Positions 38,655 to 48,461 of a stretch of 64,000 nucleotides of DNA are shown piece by piece. The notes beneath the pieces were generated by a model. The model did no database searches, was not told the DNA's origin, and worked only from the letters and a program-made list of their open reading frames with translations. The DNA is from Candidatus Trichorickettsia mobilis (GTDB lineage Bacteria > Pseudomonadota > Alphaproteobacteria > Rickettsiales > Rickettsiaceae). How positions within the stretch are numbered: the stretch's first letter is position 1; every line of letters starts with the position of its first letter. The stretch is taken from the NCBI RefSeq assembly GCF_963422225.1, contig NZ_OY728607.1:620001-684000 (forward strand). Reading direction: 5' to 3'. Position numbers and translations under genes: made by a program.

Positions 38655-39134
38655 ATGCCTCAGTTTGATATTTCTACCTATTCTTCACAAATCTTCTGGC
38701 TGGCAATCATATTTAGTTGCTTATATCTAGTGATATCAAAAATCATTGCACCAACTTCAGAAAAGATTTTAGCAAACAGACAGCAGATTCTTGATGAATA
38801 TGCAAATAATGCTTTTACCGCAGCAGAAAATGTAAGAAGAATTCAAAAGGACTATGATAATAGTTTTAAACAAATTCTACTTGCTACAGAAAACATTAAG
38901 CAGGAAACTCTTTCAGCTATAGATCAATTAATGATTGCACAACGCGCAACTATTGATCAAGATTTAGCAAAACAAACAGCATTAGCTAAAAGTGAAATGG
39001 ATCAAATAATTGTATTATTTGCATCAACCAAACATGAGACAATTATTGAATTGGCCAGCTCTATACTACAAAAAATTACCCAACAACCACCAGACTCACA
39101 ACTACTTCAAGAATGTTATAAAAAGATTAAATGA
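38655..39134 (+). CDS. atpG: ATP synthase F0 subunit b'
   Basis: About 159 aa from the ATG at 38655 (MPQFDISTYSSQIFWLAIIF); an upstream in-frame TTG is less likely. One N-terminal transmembrane helix is followed by a long charged coiled coil, forming half of the peripheral stalk. The MPQFD start is typical of the alphaproteobacterial b' form (also called AtpX). It overlaps the b gene by 4 bp. Confidence 0.9.
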   Translation: MPQFDISTYSSQIFWLAIIFSCLYLVISKIIAPTSEKILANRQQILDEYANNAFTAAENVRRIQKDYDNSFKQILLATENIKQETLSAIDQLMIAQRATIDQDLAKQTALAKSEMDQIIVLFASTKHETIIELASSILQKITQQPPDSQLLQECYKKIK

Positions 39135-39607
39135 TGTCCTTCTTTAATGAAAGCTTTTGCCTGGCTATCTGTTTTCTTATTTTTCTATATTTTGCCTATA
39201 GGCCAATAAAAGCTTCTATTATCAAAGCATTAAATACTAGAATTGAGCTAATTAAAGCACAATTATTAGAAGCTCAATCATTAAAAAATGATGCAGAATT
39301 ATTGTTAAACAAAACCGAACAACAACTAAGTCAACTTTCATCGATACGTGAAAAAATGATACTTGAAGCTAAAGCTTCCGCAGATTTTTTGTTTGCTAAG
39401 CAAAACCAGGAAATTGAGGCATTACTTGAATATAAGAAATCTGAGACTATAAATGCACTTAATAATCAAAGGCTCCAAGCTTACAATCAATTAAAAACTG
39501 AATTAATCACTGATGTAAAAAAACTGGTGACTGCATATTTCAAAGCTTCAAACAACGCATCCTTGTCTGATATAGAAATAGCAAAAAATCTTCATGGAAA
39601 GAATTGA
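39131..39607 (+). CDS. atpF: ATP synthase F0 subunit b
   Basis: The 158-aa second stalk subunit has an N-terminal hydrophobic helix (FCLAICFLIFLYFAYRPI) followed by a coiled coil (RIELIKAQLLEAQSLKNDAELLLNKTEQQL). Its start overlaps the b' gene, so the two stalk halves are translationally coupled. No F1 genes follow; in Rickettsia they lie elsewhere. Confidence 0.92.
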   Translation: MMSFFNESFCLAICFLIFLYFAYRPIKASIIKALNTRIELIKAQLLEAQSLKNDAELLLNKTEQQLSQLSSIREKMILEAKASADFLFAKQNQEIEALLEYKKSETINALNNQRLQAYNQLKTELITDVKKLVTAYFKASNNASLSDIEIAKNLHGKN

Positions 39608-39614
39608 CCTCTCA

Positions 39615-39793
39615 AAGTGACCGTTCACGGTTTTTAAAATTGAACGTCAATGTACGACTTACAAAGCGACGACCAACGTCATTGCGAAGAGCGTTGCTCT
39701 GAAGCAATCCAGTTTTTTACGCTAGATTTTCTGGATTGCTTCAGAGCAACGCTCTTCGCAATGACGACTTTTTTTTTAAAACCGTGAACGCTC
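39615..39793. repeat. Nested palindromic repeat with perfect 36-bp inner arms
   Basis: The inner arms 39677-39712 and 39731-39766 are perfect 36-bp inverted repeats (CGTCATTGCGAAGAGCGTTG...), with an 18-bp loop. The outer arms are GTGACCGTTCACGGTTTTTA and AAAACCGTGAACGCTCC. It lies between convergent genes and could form a very stable hairpin that terminates both transcripts. Confidence 0.9.
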
Positions 39794-39795
39794 CC

Positions 39796-40146
39796 TCAAA
39801 TGATAGTAAAGTGCCCACGATATGTTTTTTCCATAAGTGTATTGCGATGCTTAGCAATAATTTCTCGACATAATTCTGCTGATTCAATAGCACGTTGCTT
39901 TTTAGCAAATTTATGTTCTCTGGCAGTACAAAATTCAGCTATACTTACATTTTGCCATACCAGACCATCATATATTTTTGCTTTAATATAACCACTTACA
40001 CTCATATTTTCATAATCACCAACAACCCCACTAATAGCATCATCATTTAATAAGAGCATTATATCTCCTATTTTAGGTTTAATAATCTCATCGATATATT
40101 TTATATATACGTTCCCAGTTAACTGGATACGATCAGGTATTCCCAT
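39796..40146 (-). CDS. Conserved-looking hypothetical protein next to GTA lysis genes
   Basis: A 116-aa protein I do not recognise. It begins MGIPDRIQLTGNVYIKYIDE and has a beta-rich N-terminal half and a basic, helical C-terminal half (CTAREHKFAKKQRAIESAELC). There is no signal peptide or membrane helix. A GGAG sequence lies upstream of the ATG. It is on the same strand as the lysozyme and tail genes and may belong to that module, but position is the only evidence. Confidence 0.6.
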   Translation of the reverse strand: MGIPDRIQLTGNVYIKYIDEIIKPKIGDIMLLLNDDAISGVVGDYENMSVSGYIKAKIYDGLVWQNVSIAEFCTAREHKFAKKQRAIESAELCREIIAKHRNTLMEKTYRGHFTII

Positions 40147-40201
40147 ATTATTTATACTCCGTGATATGAGCTTATAGCTTTCTCAGTTGATATACTGATA
40201 T

Positions 40202-40317
40202 ACGAAGGTCAAAATTGAAGAAGTGCTAGGAGTATCAAAGTCGAGGAGCGCAGCGTATACTTAATACGTGAGCACCGCAGATCTTTATATACGACAACGC
40301 AATTCTCAATTTTCACC
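40202..40317. repeat. Dispersed repeat (GGTGAAAAT family), copy 2
   Basis: About 116 bp similar to 3749-3861, from ACGAAGGTCAAAATTGAAGA to CTCAATTTTCACC, with the same GAGGAGCGCAGCGTA / TACGTGAGCACCGCAG core. Its right edge encodes the last codons (GEN) and the stop of the lysozyme. Confidence 0.75.
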
Positions 40318-40770
40318 AAGTATACCGGCGAAAAGACGACTTTCAAGCCTACGCCTACACACCAAACCAATTATTTTTTTTGATCCTGCATATACCCATT
40401 TCAAAAACTCTGTACCAGCTTCATCATAAAGTTGATAATTAATCTTCTGTCTTAGGGTTGAACGCTGCAATGCTCCGGCACCACAATTAAAGGTAAAAGA
40501 CACTAACGCATCAAACTGATAATCTGATAATTCAACATCAATATAGCGCACCACTGCTCTTTCTGCACCAAATAAATCACTGATCAGAATTTGTTCTGCA
40601 GTTTCCTCAGACAAAGAATCATATTGCTCATTTGCAGCCAATTTATGACCATATCCTATAGTGGGACACCCTCCTGCACAAATATATGGCACTTTACTAA
40701 AACCTTCAAATTGCTTAATCAACATAATACCAGCACTACTAGTAAATCTATGCATTATTTGTTTTTCCAT
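40306..40770 (-). CDS. Phage-type lysozyme (GH24 endolysin)
   Basis: A 154-aa muramidase that cleaves peptidoglycan during release of phage or GTA particles. The N-terminal catalytic segment reads IKQFEGFSKVPYICAGGCPT followed by IGYGHKL. It matches the endolysin triad spacing E-8aa-C-5aa-T, where Cys replaces the Asp of T4 lysozyme. The C-terminal part (DALVSFTFNCGAGAL, SRLFAG) is also typical. There is no signal peptide, so a holin is needed, and the gene upstream fits that role. The C-terminal ILGEN comes from a repeat insertion at the 3' end. Confidence 0.9.
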   Translation of the reverse strand: MEKQIMHRFTSSAGIMLIKQFEGFSKVPYICAGGCPTIGYGHKLAANEQYDSLSEETAEQILISDLFGAERAVVRYIDVELSDYQFDALVSFTFNCGAGALQRSTLRQKINYQLYDEAGTEFLKWVYAGSKKIIGLVCRRRLESRLFAGILGEN

Positions 40771-40841
40771 AATTTACTAAAGGTTCTCTGACCAAAATAA
40801 AAACTGATAATACCAGCAAAAATTGCCTGATCTTCTAAAGT

Positions 40842-41204
40842 CTAAATAATATTAATGTATTCTATCAATGGTGCCGTTGATAAAATCGTTTGATATTGGA
40901 TAAATTTCACACTAGCGTACATGATAAAGAAACTGTAAGCAAGCACTGGTCTGACTGTAGCATTTAAGGCATCAACCCAACAAATGCCAGATTTATAAGT
41001 TGAATATAATGAAGCTTGTTCTAATATATCTTTGGATATCTGAATTTCTTCTAATGTTTGTGATTGACCATGTTTGCTATAAGCAATTTGGCGATCCATA
41101 ATCTGCAATTCATGTTTTTTATCATTCTGATCTTTAAAAAACTTTAATATTTCCGGTACTATTGAACCAATAAAACCAACCATTGAAGCTAGTAATGTAA
41201 TCAT
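40842..41204 (-). CDS. Holin-like protein (GTA 3TM holin type)
   Basis: About 120 aa from the ATG at 41204 (MITLLASMVGFIGSIVPEIL), which has GGAGAT upstream; the longer TTG start is unlikely. An N-terminal helix, a charged middle with a coiled coil (DQNDKKHELQIMDRQIAYSKH) and a C-terminal region (WVDALNATVRPVLAYSFFIMYAS) resemble the three-helix holins linked to gene transfer agents. It would permeabilise the inner membrane for the lysozyme encoded just downstream. Sequence similarity is modest and context is the stronger evidence. Confidence 0.65.
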   Translation of the reverse strand: MITLLASMVGFIGSIVPEILKFFKDQNDKKHELQIMDRQIAYSKHGQSQTLEEIQISKDILEQASLYSTYKSGICWVDALNATVRPVLAYSFFIMYASVKFIQYQTILSTAPLIEYINII

Positions 41205-41219
41205 AAAATATATCTCCAA

Positions 41220-41888
41220 TTACCAATTATAACCCTGCCCCACCACTACAGCCGCAAAAGACTGTGTTTCAACAATCCGATAAAAAGAAATAATATCCAT
41301 CGCATTAGTCTGTGATGATATTTGATGTGACTGCCGTTGTTGCCACAGAATATTTTGTGGCCAAGTGATTTGGTATGAAACTGAATAATTTTGTTTCAAT
41401 ATTATGGTAAATTGATCGGTTTGCATCTGATCCAGAATGATCGCACAATTGTCATTTAAATATAAAGATATATATTTTATTGTAGCTGGCAGTGTAAATT
41501 GCTCAGCTATTCCGATAAAATTACTATCAGCAATAACTTCATGTTCACGTGCTGCTTGCACTGCAGTAGTTACCTTAAACCATCTGTGCTCATAACCAAA
41601 AATAAAAAAACTATTTTCTTCACTAACAAAAATAATCATCCCAGCTCTAGCTTTTAATAATTGCCAACCTTTTGCCAGATCAGCACAATAACATATATCT
41701 CCTTCATTTTCACCAAAGGCTAATATATATTTATCACCAACTACCAGAGTATCAGGGAGCTGCTCTATAAAATTACGAACAGTACTATTGCAAAAACTAT
41801 CGATTTTTAATAGTGCCTCGTTAAATAATATTTCCTTATCAGTTTGCATCGGCGTCATTAGATCAATATTATAATGATGTGTTTTCAT
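41220..41888 (-). CDS. DUF2793-type phage/GTA protein
   Basis: The 222-aa protein has an N-terminal segment of the DUF2793 kind: NEALLKIDSFCNSTVRN, then LPDTLVVGDKYILAFGENEGD and a GWQLLKARAGMIIFVSEEN stretch. These proteins occur at the tail end of alphaproteobacterial phage and GTA clusters and are probably tail or fibre components. The rest is beta-rich. It lies between the gp15 tail gene and the holin, on the same strand, with AAAGGT before the ATG. The role is inferred. Confidence 0.75.
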   Translation of the reverse strand: MKTHHYNIDLMTPMQTDKEILFNEALLKIDSFCNSTVRNFIEQLPDTLVVGDKYILAFGENEGDICYCADLAKGWQLLKARAGMIIFVSEENSFFIFGYEHRWFKVTTAVQAAREHEVIADSNFIGIAEQFTLPATIKYISLYLNDNCAIILDQMQTDQFTIILKQNYSVSYQITWPQNILWQQRQSHQISSQTNAMDIISFYRIVETQSFAAVVVGQGYNW

Positions 41889-41997
41889 TTATACCTTTGT
41901 TATTTTAATATGCGAGAAATTGATTTTAGATTTACTGGATTCCTGCCGTGGCTCATAACCATTCCTGCGAAGGCAGGAATCTATATCATAATATTTA

Positions 41998-43243
41998 TCA
42001 AATTCTCTTATATCCCCGAATATCTAAGATTCTCCTAATAGTAGTATCAGATGATTTGCGGTGAGTACCATGATCTTGAGCCATTATACTAATATTGACC
42101 TCACCACTAAGAGCTAATTCATTACAATTTATGATTAATTTTTGTTCTTGAGTAGTAAAGTAATGAGATTGATTTTCAGTGGTTACATTAATAGTAAATT
42201 CACATTTCTCATTAATATTAGCTGAGACCCAATCATCTTGACGACATGATCGCTGACGCCAGCTAACCTCAAGTTTTCCTGCGGTTAATTGGCAATGATC
42301 AATAAAAGGCGCTGGTAATTTTTGTGATTTATTGCTAAAAACTAATTGTTGCATTAGCTCCAGTCTAGCCAATTTAAATGATAAGGTTCTTTGTTCCAAT
42401 GCTTTTGATACGGCAATTAATGATGCATAATTATTCAGTAAAACAAAATTTTCTCCGGCAAGATGAGTGTGGATATAGTTCTCGGTTGCAAAACACCCTC
42501 TAATAAGCTGACTGACTTGGTATAAATTGTCAGCGACTTGCGACCATTTATTGAATTTGATTATCTCCGCTCCGCATAAAGCTAAATTCCAACCAGCAGC
42601 AACATCTTTTTCAAAATCACGATAAAATATAGTGAAACTGGATAGCTCATCAATTAAGAAGATATTGGCAGACGATGTTATTTGTGCTGATGCTAACACG
42701 CCAATGCCACCACGAGGCATTAAATTGTTAGCAATATTTATATAATCAAGCTGTCGGCCATCAGCTAGTGCTAATGAAACATGTAATGATTGTTTAGTAT
42801 TACTATATAAATATACGGCCACATAAGCCTCATGCAGCTGAAATTCCATCCCAACCGGTAAATCAACTACTAAAAATTTATGATCTATCGGCTCCTGATA
42901 TGTTAAATCTAGCAACCCAATCATTACCGGCAAATAATAGCTGGTAAGATCATCAACAATGCCGGTTATTGTTAGTGAGAGCCTGTTAATGCTAATCGTA
43001 ATTATTCTAATCTGATATTTTTGATTTAAATGAGAGAAGGTGATAAAGTCAACCGGCTCAAATATCAGACCATTGGTTATCGGCAGTATAAATTTTATGA
43101 TCTTATCTTCGACTTGAGCATTCTTTAAAATTAATTTTCCTAATCTTTTAGCTTCAAAAACGGATAAAGCTATCGGTAATTTCACTACTGCATTACGCTT
43201 ATTGCTTAAATATTCACTATTTATGTGACAATAACCATGATTA
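41998..43243 (-). pseudogene. GTA tail protein gp15, C-terminal piece
   Basis: The frame is open from the IS630 boundary (43243) to the stop at 41998; a GTG at 43185 is only an internal codon. The sequence VVKLPIALSVFEAKRLGKLILKN matches the region of RcGTA-type gp15 where a LPVVL...A.RL segment precedes the C-terminal tail domain. It joins in frame, across the IS630 and IS91 insertions, to TSD-side codons at 44171-44149 (LVDRVKE), then to 45650-45801 and the N-terminal piece at 56820-58992, giving 3594 bp in total. This fragment ends ...TIRRILDIRGYKRI. In its present state it cannot make the complete tail-hub protein. Confidence 0.85.
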
Positions 43244-43245
43244 TA

Positions 43246-44148
43246 TAGCTAAACCTCTATAAAACGGTTATAATCAAAGGGTATAATTAAAATAATTGTT
43301 ATGACATATTCGATAGATTTTAGAAAGAAAGTACTGGCTATCAAAGAAAAAGAGAAGATGAGTTTTGAATCAATATCAAAACGTTTTGGAGTAGGAAAAA
43401 ACACGGTATTTGTATGGACTAAAAAAATATCTCCTCTAAAGAATAGGAATAGAGCTTCGAAAAAAATACCGATTGATAAATTGAGAGAAGACGTGGTGCA
43501 ATATAGTGACGCGTATCAATATGAAAGAGCTGAGCGGTTAGGAGTGAGTAAATCTGGAATACAAAAAGCATTAAAGAAGTTGAACATTACGTATAAAAAA
43601 AGCTTTAAAACATCCGAAGGCAAAAGAAGAAGAGAGGTTAGAATTTCAGAATAAGATAAAAAAGTACGAGGCAGAGGAAAAAGTTATTGTCTTTACCGAT
43701 GAGAGCGGGTTTGTCCATAGCGCGCCTAGAACTCACGGATATTCGGCAAAAGGCAAGAGGTGTTATGGTGTTCATGATTGGCATCCGTCAAAAAGAACTA
43801 ATGTTATAGGGGCATTAGTAGGTAAATCGCTGCTAACCGTGTCAATTTTTGACGGCAATGTTAATACAGTTATTTTTAACAGCTGGGTAGAACAAGATTT
43901 AATACCGAAATTACCTAATAATTCCGTGGTTGTGACAGACAATGCAAGTTTCCATAAAAGTCCGTATTTAAAAACTATGATAGAAAAAGCTGGTCATATA
44001 TTGGAGTACTTACCGCCTTATTCTCCTGATTTGAATCCTATTGAACCAAAATGGGCTCAAGCTAAATCTAGAAGAAGGAAATATCGCTGTGACGTAGACA
44101 CTCTGTTTGAAAAGTACATGTTATAACCGTTTTATAGGGGTTTAGCTA
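43246..44148 (+). mobile_element. IS630-family insertion sequence inside gp15
   Basis: The 903-bp element has near-perfect terminal inverted repeats: TAGCTAAACCTCTATAAAAC on the left and its complement with one mismatch on the right (arms 43246-43273, 44121-44148). It is flanked by a duplicated TA (43244-43245, 44149-44150), as is standard for IS630/mariner elements. Removing it with one TA restores the gp15 frame (VKEYNHGYCH). Confidence 0.93.
43301..44126 (+). CDS. IS630 transposase, two overlapping frames
   Basis: The first frame (43301-43654) encodes the helix-turn-helix part (FRKKVLAIKEKEKMSFESIS, FGVGKNTVFVW, RLGVSKSGIQKALKKLNI). The DDE catalytic part lies in the other frame and runs to 44126: VIVFTDESGF, VVVTDNASFHKSPYL and PPYSPDLNPIEPKWAQAK give D, D and E. 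The switch point is a run of seven A at 43595-43601. Dropping one A converts YKKSFKTSEG to YKKALKHPKAKEEERL, which is the family sequence. The enzyme is therefore made by slippage at A7, as in many IS630 elements, or is inactivated by one indel. Confidence 0.88.
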
Positions 44149-44171
44149 TATTCTTTGACGCGATCGACAAG
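44149..44171 (-). pseudogene. GTA gp15, 7-codon fragment between IS630 and IS91 copy 2
   Basis: Reads LVDRVKE on the minus strand and continues in frame into the C-terminal piece once IS630 and one TA are removed. Its outer end is CTTG, the complement of the IS91 target CAAG. Confidence 0.75.
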
Positions 44172-45649
44172 ATAAGCCACCTATCGGTGGCAGCTTAGCT
44201 TTTTACATCTCTTGCCAACTTCTGTTATCAAAGGTAATATGCAAGTCATTACAAATAATCAGAGTAAAAGATGGAAATAATCGGTAAAGGAATCTCTATA
44301 AAACATATTTTTCTTGATCGGGGTAATTGGCGTCGATTTCACTGAAAAATATAGCGAGCTGAGGTATGGTATTATCTTTAACGTTACTAAAGTTATATTG
44401 TGCGGAACGAAATATTTAGGATTTAAGAGTTATAGCTGCCCTACATGTGATCACGGTAAATCAGTAGTATTTAGTTGTAAAGGTAGATTTTGTTCTCGTT
44501 GCGGTAAGAAGCAAACAGATCAATGGATAAGTAAAGCTACCAATGTTCTACCAAAGACACGTTGGCAGCACATTACATTTACAATGCCCGACTCATTATG
44601 GCCAATATTTTGGCTTAATCGCAATCTGTTTGGATTAATTTCTGCTGTTGCCGCCGGAATTATTAAGGAAATAGCAACAAAGAAAAAGATTGTAGTCGCT
44701 ATATTTACTGCCCTGCACACCTTCGGTAGAGATTTAAAACGTAATGTTCATATCCATTTATCGGTTACTTGCGGCGGTATAGATAGCAAGGGTAATTGGC
44801 GTAAATTATTTTTCCCTGCCGAGCCTATTAAAAAAATGTGGAGACATAGAATTCTTGAGTTATTTCGCTCAGAATACGCCTCAAGTAATTTGAAATTACC
44901 GTCGAAATATCAAAATGATGGCGATTTTAACAACTAGATGATCGGCCTATATGAAATCAGTTGGTATGTTTATTTGCAAAAACCATCAGACGATCATAAA
45001 CGCAACATAAACTATTTAGGGCGATATATAAAACGACCTCCTATTTCTGAGGCAAGAATAGAGGAATATGATGGACTGCAAGTAACGTTTAGATTTCTTG
45101 ACCACTACAATAACACGATTGATCACGTCACAATGCCTGTACTGCAGTTTATATCTAGCCTGATTATGCACATACCCGATCGTTATTTTCGAATAATAAG
45201 GTACTACGGCTTTTTATCTAACAGAACTAGAGGAATACAACTACCTATTGTATATAAGGCGATAAACCAAATTATACCTAAGAAAATCAAGTCATTGAAC
45301 TGGAGATTAATGATTTGGTTAAACTTTAAAAAAGATCCGTTATCTTGTCCAAACTGTAATCAATTTATGAGCCTGAGACAGGTTTATTACGGTTTATCTC
45401 CACCCTTGTTATTAGTGAAGATCAATGAATTATTGTGAACGCCTCGGTGATATTCATATGGTGAACCGTTGCTTCACGCCACGTTAATATAATTTTAAAA
45501 AATTGGCCTATTTTGAGATAGATTTTAAGAGAAGATTTTTATACAAGTGTCAATAATTTCTAATATCACAATTTAACAACCAAATTTTTAAAGAAAATTT
45601 TAAAATTTTCAAAAAAATATTTTTGGTAAAATTTTTGAAATTCCTATAC
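44172..45649 (+). mobile_element. IS91-family insertion sequence, copy 2
   Basis: Same 1478-bp unit as copy 1, preceded by CAAG (44168-44171). It lies between the gp15 C-terminal side and the inverted middle piece of gp15. Its left and right flanks come from different original insertion sites, so this copy is probably a recombinant. Confidence 0.9.
44314..45438 (+). pseudogene. IS91 transposase with internal stop (copy 2)
   Basis: Equal to the copy 1 transposase except for a TGG to TAG change at 44935-44937 (codon 208), which splits the frame into 44314-44937 and 44938-45438. The stop lies after the HUH motif and before the YLGRY tyrosines, so the copy is inactive unless suppressed. Confidence 0.9.
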
Positions 45650-45801
45650 TACAAGATAAAATTAGATTTATTAAACGTGGGCAAAATAATTCATGCCCTA
45701 TGGTTAATCAAATGCTGGTTAAATTATCTGATAATAGTTATCTCGAACAACAACAGGTGGCAAAAAATGATATAATCAGCAAATTAGAATTATATTTTAT
45801 A
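45650..45801 (+). pseudogene. GTA gp15, inverted 50-residue middle fragment
   Basis: The 152 bp between two IS91 copies are open on the plus strand: QDKIRFIKRGQNNSCPMVNQ, then MLVKLSDNSYLEQQQVAKND and IISKLELYFI. The left side continues the N-terminal piece (DITASAQ-V-QDKIRF) and the right side continues into LVDRVKEYNHGYCH of the C-terminal piece. In RcGTA-type gp15 an 'I.F..RG' segment sits at this place. It is inverted relative to the C-terminal piece next door. Confidence 0.8.
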
Positions 45802-47279
45802 GTATAGGAATTTCAAAAATTTTACCAAAAATATTTTTTTGAAAATTTTAAAATTTTCTTTAAAAATTTGGTTGTTAAATTGTGATATTAGAAATTATTG
45901 ACACTTGTATAAAAATCTTCTCTTAAAATCTATCTCAAAATAGGCCAATTTTTTAAAATTATATTAACGTGGCGTGAAGCAACGGTTCACCATATGAATA
46001 TCACCGAGGCGTTCACAATAATTCATTGATCTTCACTAATAACAAGGGTGGAGATAAACCGTAATAAACCTGTCTCAGGCTCATAAATTGATTACAGTTT
46101 GGACAAGATAACGGATCTTTTTTAAAGTTTAACCAAATCATTAATCTCCAGTTCAATGACTTGATTTTCTTAGGTATAATTTGGTTTATCGCCTTATATA
46201 CAATAGGTAGTTGTATTCCTCTAGTTCTGTTAGATAAAAAGCCGTAGTACCTTATTATTCGAAAATAACGATCGGGTATGTGCATAATCAGGCTAGATAT
46301 AAACTGCAGTACAGGCATTGTGACGTGATCAATCGTGTTATTGTAGTGGTCAAGAAATCTAAACGTTACTTGCAGTCCATCATATTCCTCTATTCTTGCC
46401 TCAGAAATAGGAGGTCGTTTTATATATCGCCCTAAATAGTTTATGTTGCGTTTATGATCGTCTGATGGTTTTTGCAAATAAACATACCAACTGATTTCAT
46501 ATAGGCCGATCATCCAGTTGTTAAAATCGCCATCATTTTGATATTTCGACGGTAATTTCAAATTACTTGAGGCGTATTCTGAGCGAAATAACTCAAGAAT
46601 TCTATGTCTCCACATTTTTTTAATAGGCTCGGCAGGGAAAAATAATTTACGCCAATTACCCTTGCTATCTATACCGCCGCAAGTAACCGATAAATGGATA
46701 TGAACATTACGTTTTAAATCTCTACCGAAGGTGTGCAGGGCAGTAAATATAGCGACTACAATCTTTTTCTTTGTTGCTATTTCCTTAATAATTCCGGCGG
46801 CAACAGCAGAAATTAATCCAAACAGATTGCGATTAAGCCAAAATATTGGCCATAATGAGTCGGGCATTGTAAATGTAATGTGCTGCCAACGTGTCTTTGG
46901 TAGAACATTGGTAGCTTTACTTATCCATTGATCTGTTTGCTTCTTACCGCAACGAGAACAAAATCTACCTTTACAACTAAATACTACTGATTTACCGTGA
47001 TCACATGTAGGGCAGCTATAACTCTTAAATCCTAAATATTTCGTTCCGCACAATATAACTTTAGTAACGTTAAAGATAATACCATACCTCAGCTCGCTAT
47101 ATTTTTCAGTGAAATCGACGCCAATTACCCCGATCAAGAAAAATATGTTTTATAGAGATTCCTTTACCGATTATTTCCATCTTTTACTCTGATTATTTGT
47201 AATGACTTGCATATTACCTTTGATAACAGAAGTTGGCAAGAGATGTAAAAAGCTAAGCTGCCACCGATAGGTGGCTTAT
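45802..47279 (-). mobile_element. IS91-family insertion sequence, copy 3 (inverted)
   Basis: Same 1478-bp unit in opposite orientation. The target CAAG reads as CTTG at 47280-47283. The left end interrupts the ankyrin-like gene and the right end touches the gp15 middle fragment. With copy 2 it makes a 3.1-kb inverted repeat around 152 bp. Confidence 0.9.
46013..47137 (-). CDS. IS91-type transposase (copy 3)
   Basis: Intact 374-aa frame with the same protein sequence as copy 1 (zinc finger, HUH, YLGRY) and the same upstream ATG frame ending at TGA. Confidence 0.92.
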   Translation of the reverse strand: MIGVIGVDFTEKYSELRYGIIFNVTKVILCGTKYLGFKSYSCPTCDHGKSVVFSCKGRFCSRCGKKQTDQWISKATNVLPKTRWQHITFTMPDSLWPIFWLNRNLFGLISAVAAGIIKEIATKKKIVVAIFTALHTFGRDLKRNVHIHLSVTCGGIDSKGNWRKLFFPAEPIKKMWRHRILELFRSEYASSNLKLPSKYQNDGDFNNWMIGLYEISWYVYLQKPSDDHKRNINYLGRYIKRPPISEARIEEYDGLQVTFRFLDHYNNTIDHVTMPVLQFISSLIMHIPDRYFRIIRYYGFLSNRTRGIQLPIVYKAINQIIPKKIKSLNWRLMIWLNFKKDPLSCPNCNQFMSLRQVYYGLSPPLLLVKINELL

Positions 47280-48461
47280 CTTGGATATAGTTTCTTCAAA
47301 AATAGGCAAAGAATCAACAAAATCTGTATTCTCATAATTAACTTGCTGTATACTTACTTGATCCTGTACCACATAAAGTAGGTTCATTAATTTACCCAGG
47401 TCACACATATGTAACTCACTTAAACAATGTATTAGTGAATTATACAACATCTCATCATTACTAGTACGAACTATATAGATTATTGAAGCCAGCACCGCCT
47501 TAAAATCCCAATTTTGTGGCAGACGATCATGAACATTATTCATTCCAGATAATAGATCTACTACTGCTGGTATAGTTAATTGGTTATGCACACTATGCCA
47601 CTTACTATTAGTCCAACCACTAAAATCATTGCTTTTAAAGTCATTTATCTCCTGAGTGATTTGCTCTTCGGTTAGCGAAAATTTCTCCTGTAAAATTGTC
47701 AAGATTTCTGATGCACTAATTTGATTAAGTTCATAACCATCTAAACGGCCATTACTTAGATCTAACTTAATTATACTAGAGATAGGTTTTTTTGGTTCTA
47801 CCGAACCTAAATTACGCAATGCTTTAATAATCTCAATCTCTCCATCCGCTAGATCAATTAACCTTTCTCCATTATCATTTTTATAATTTACATCAAATAA
47901 CGGTATCTGTTGCTCATCTGTCTGCCTAAGTAGAGTCTTAGCAATACCCCACCTATCCCCAAAACAATAATTTTCTGATTTTAAAAAAGATAGTGGCAGG
48001 TTATTTTGTTCGTCACCGAACTTTTGAGTCCAATCTACCTGATGTTTGGACATAGCTTTAACAATACCGCCTAAGTTAATTGCGTGGATCCCATTACTAG
48101 TTGTTATTATATCCAAAACAGAATCACCATTTTGGCTTTTAGCATTAAGATCGATTATTATACCTTGGCCATAAAAAATATCTAAAATTAAATCTTTATA
48201 ATACATAGAAAAATAAATAGATCCTGGAAATCCTCTCAATAGTGAGCAAGCAAGATCTTGTAAATCATATTTACCTTTTAGTTTCGTAATTATATTTGTT
48301 AATTGTTCACCTGCATCCGCAATAGCAGTAAGCACTTCTAAGTCGGTTGGGGGAATTGTTAATATAGCACCCTCTACCGCTGTTTGCAGTAAACGTTCAG
48401 TTGTTTCCTCAATTTTTCCATTGAGTTCTCTAAATCTTTCAGGAATATGCACATGTTTCAT
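47280..48461 (-). pseudogene. Ankyrin-like protein, N-terminal piece, truncated by IS91 copy 3
   Basis: 394 codons precede the insertion; the element adds ISHLSVAA and a stop at 47253. I do not recognise the family. Two degenerate ankyrin-like segments (DLNAKSQNGDSVLDIITTSN and DVNYKNDNGERLIDLADGEI) are visible, the remainder is helical, and there is no signal peptide. Joined at SK to the frame at 60471-61133 it gives an uninterrupted 614-aa protein. Ankyrin proteins in Rickettsiales are often host-directed effectors, but this is only an analogy. The truncated frame may still be expressed. Confidence 0.75.

Noticed and set aside
45650-45801. Free-standing small gene between the two inverted IS91 copies (MVNQMLVKLSDN...)
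   Set aside because: It has no ribosome binding site, and it continues gp15 in frame on both sides, so it is a gene fragment.
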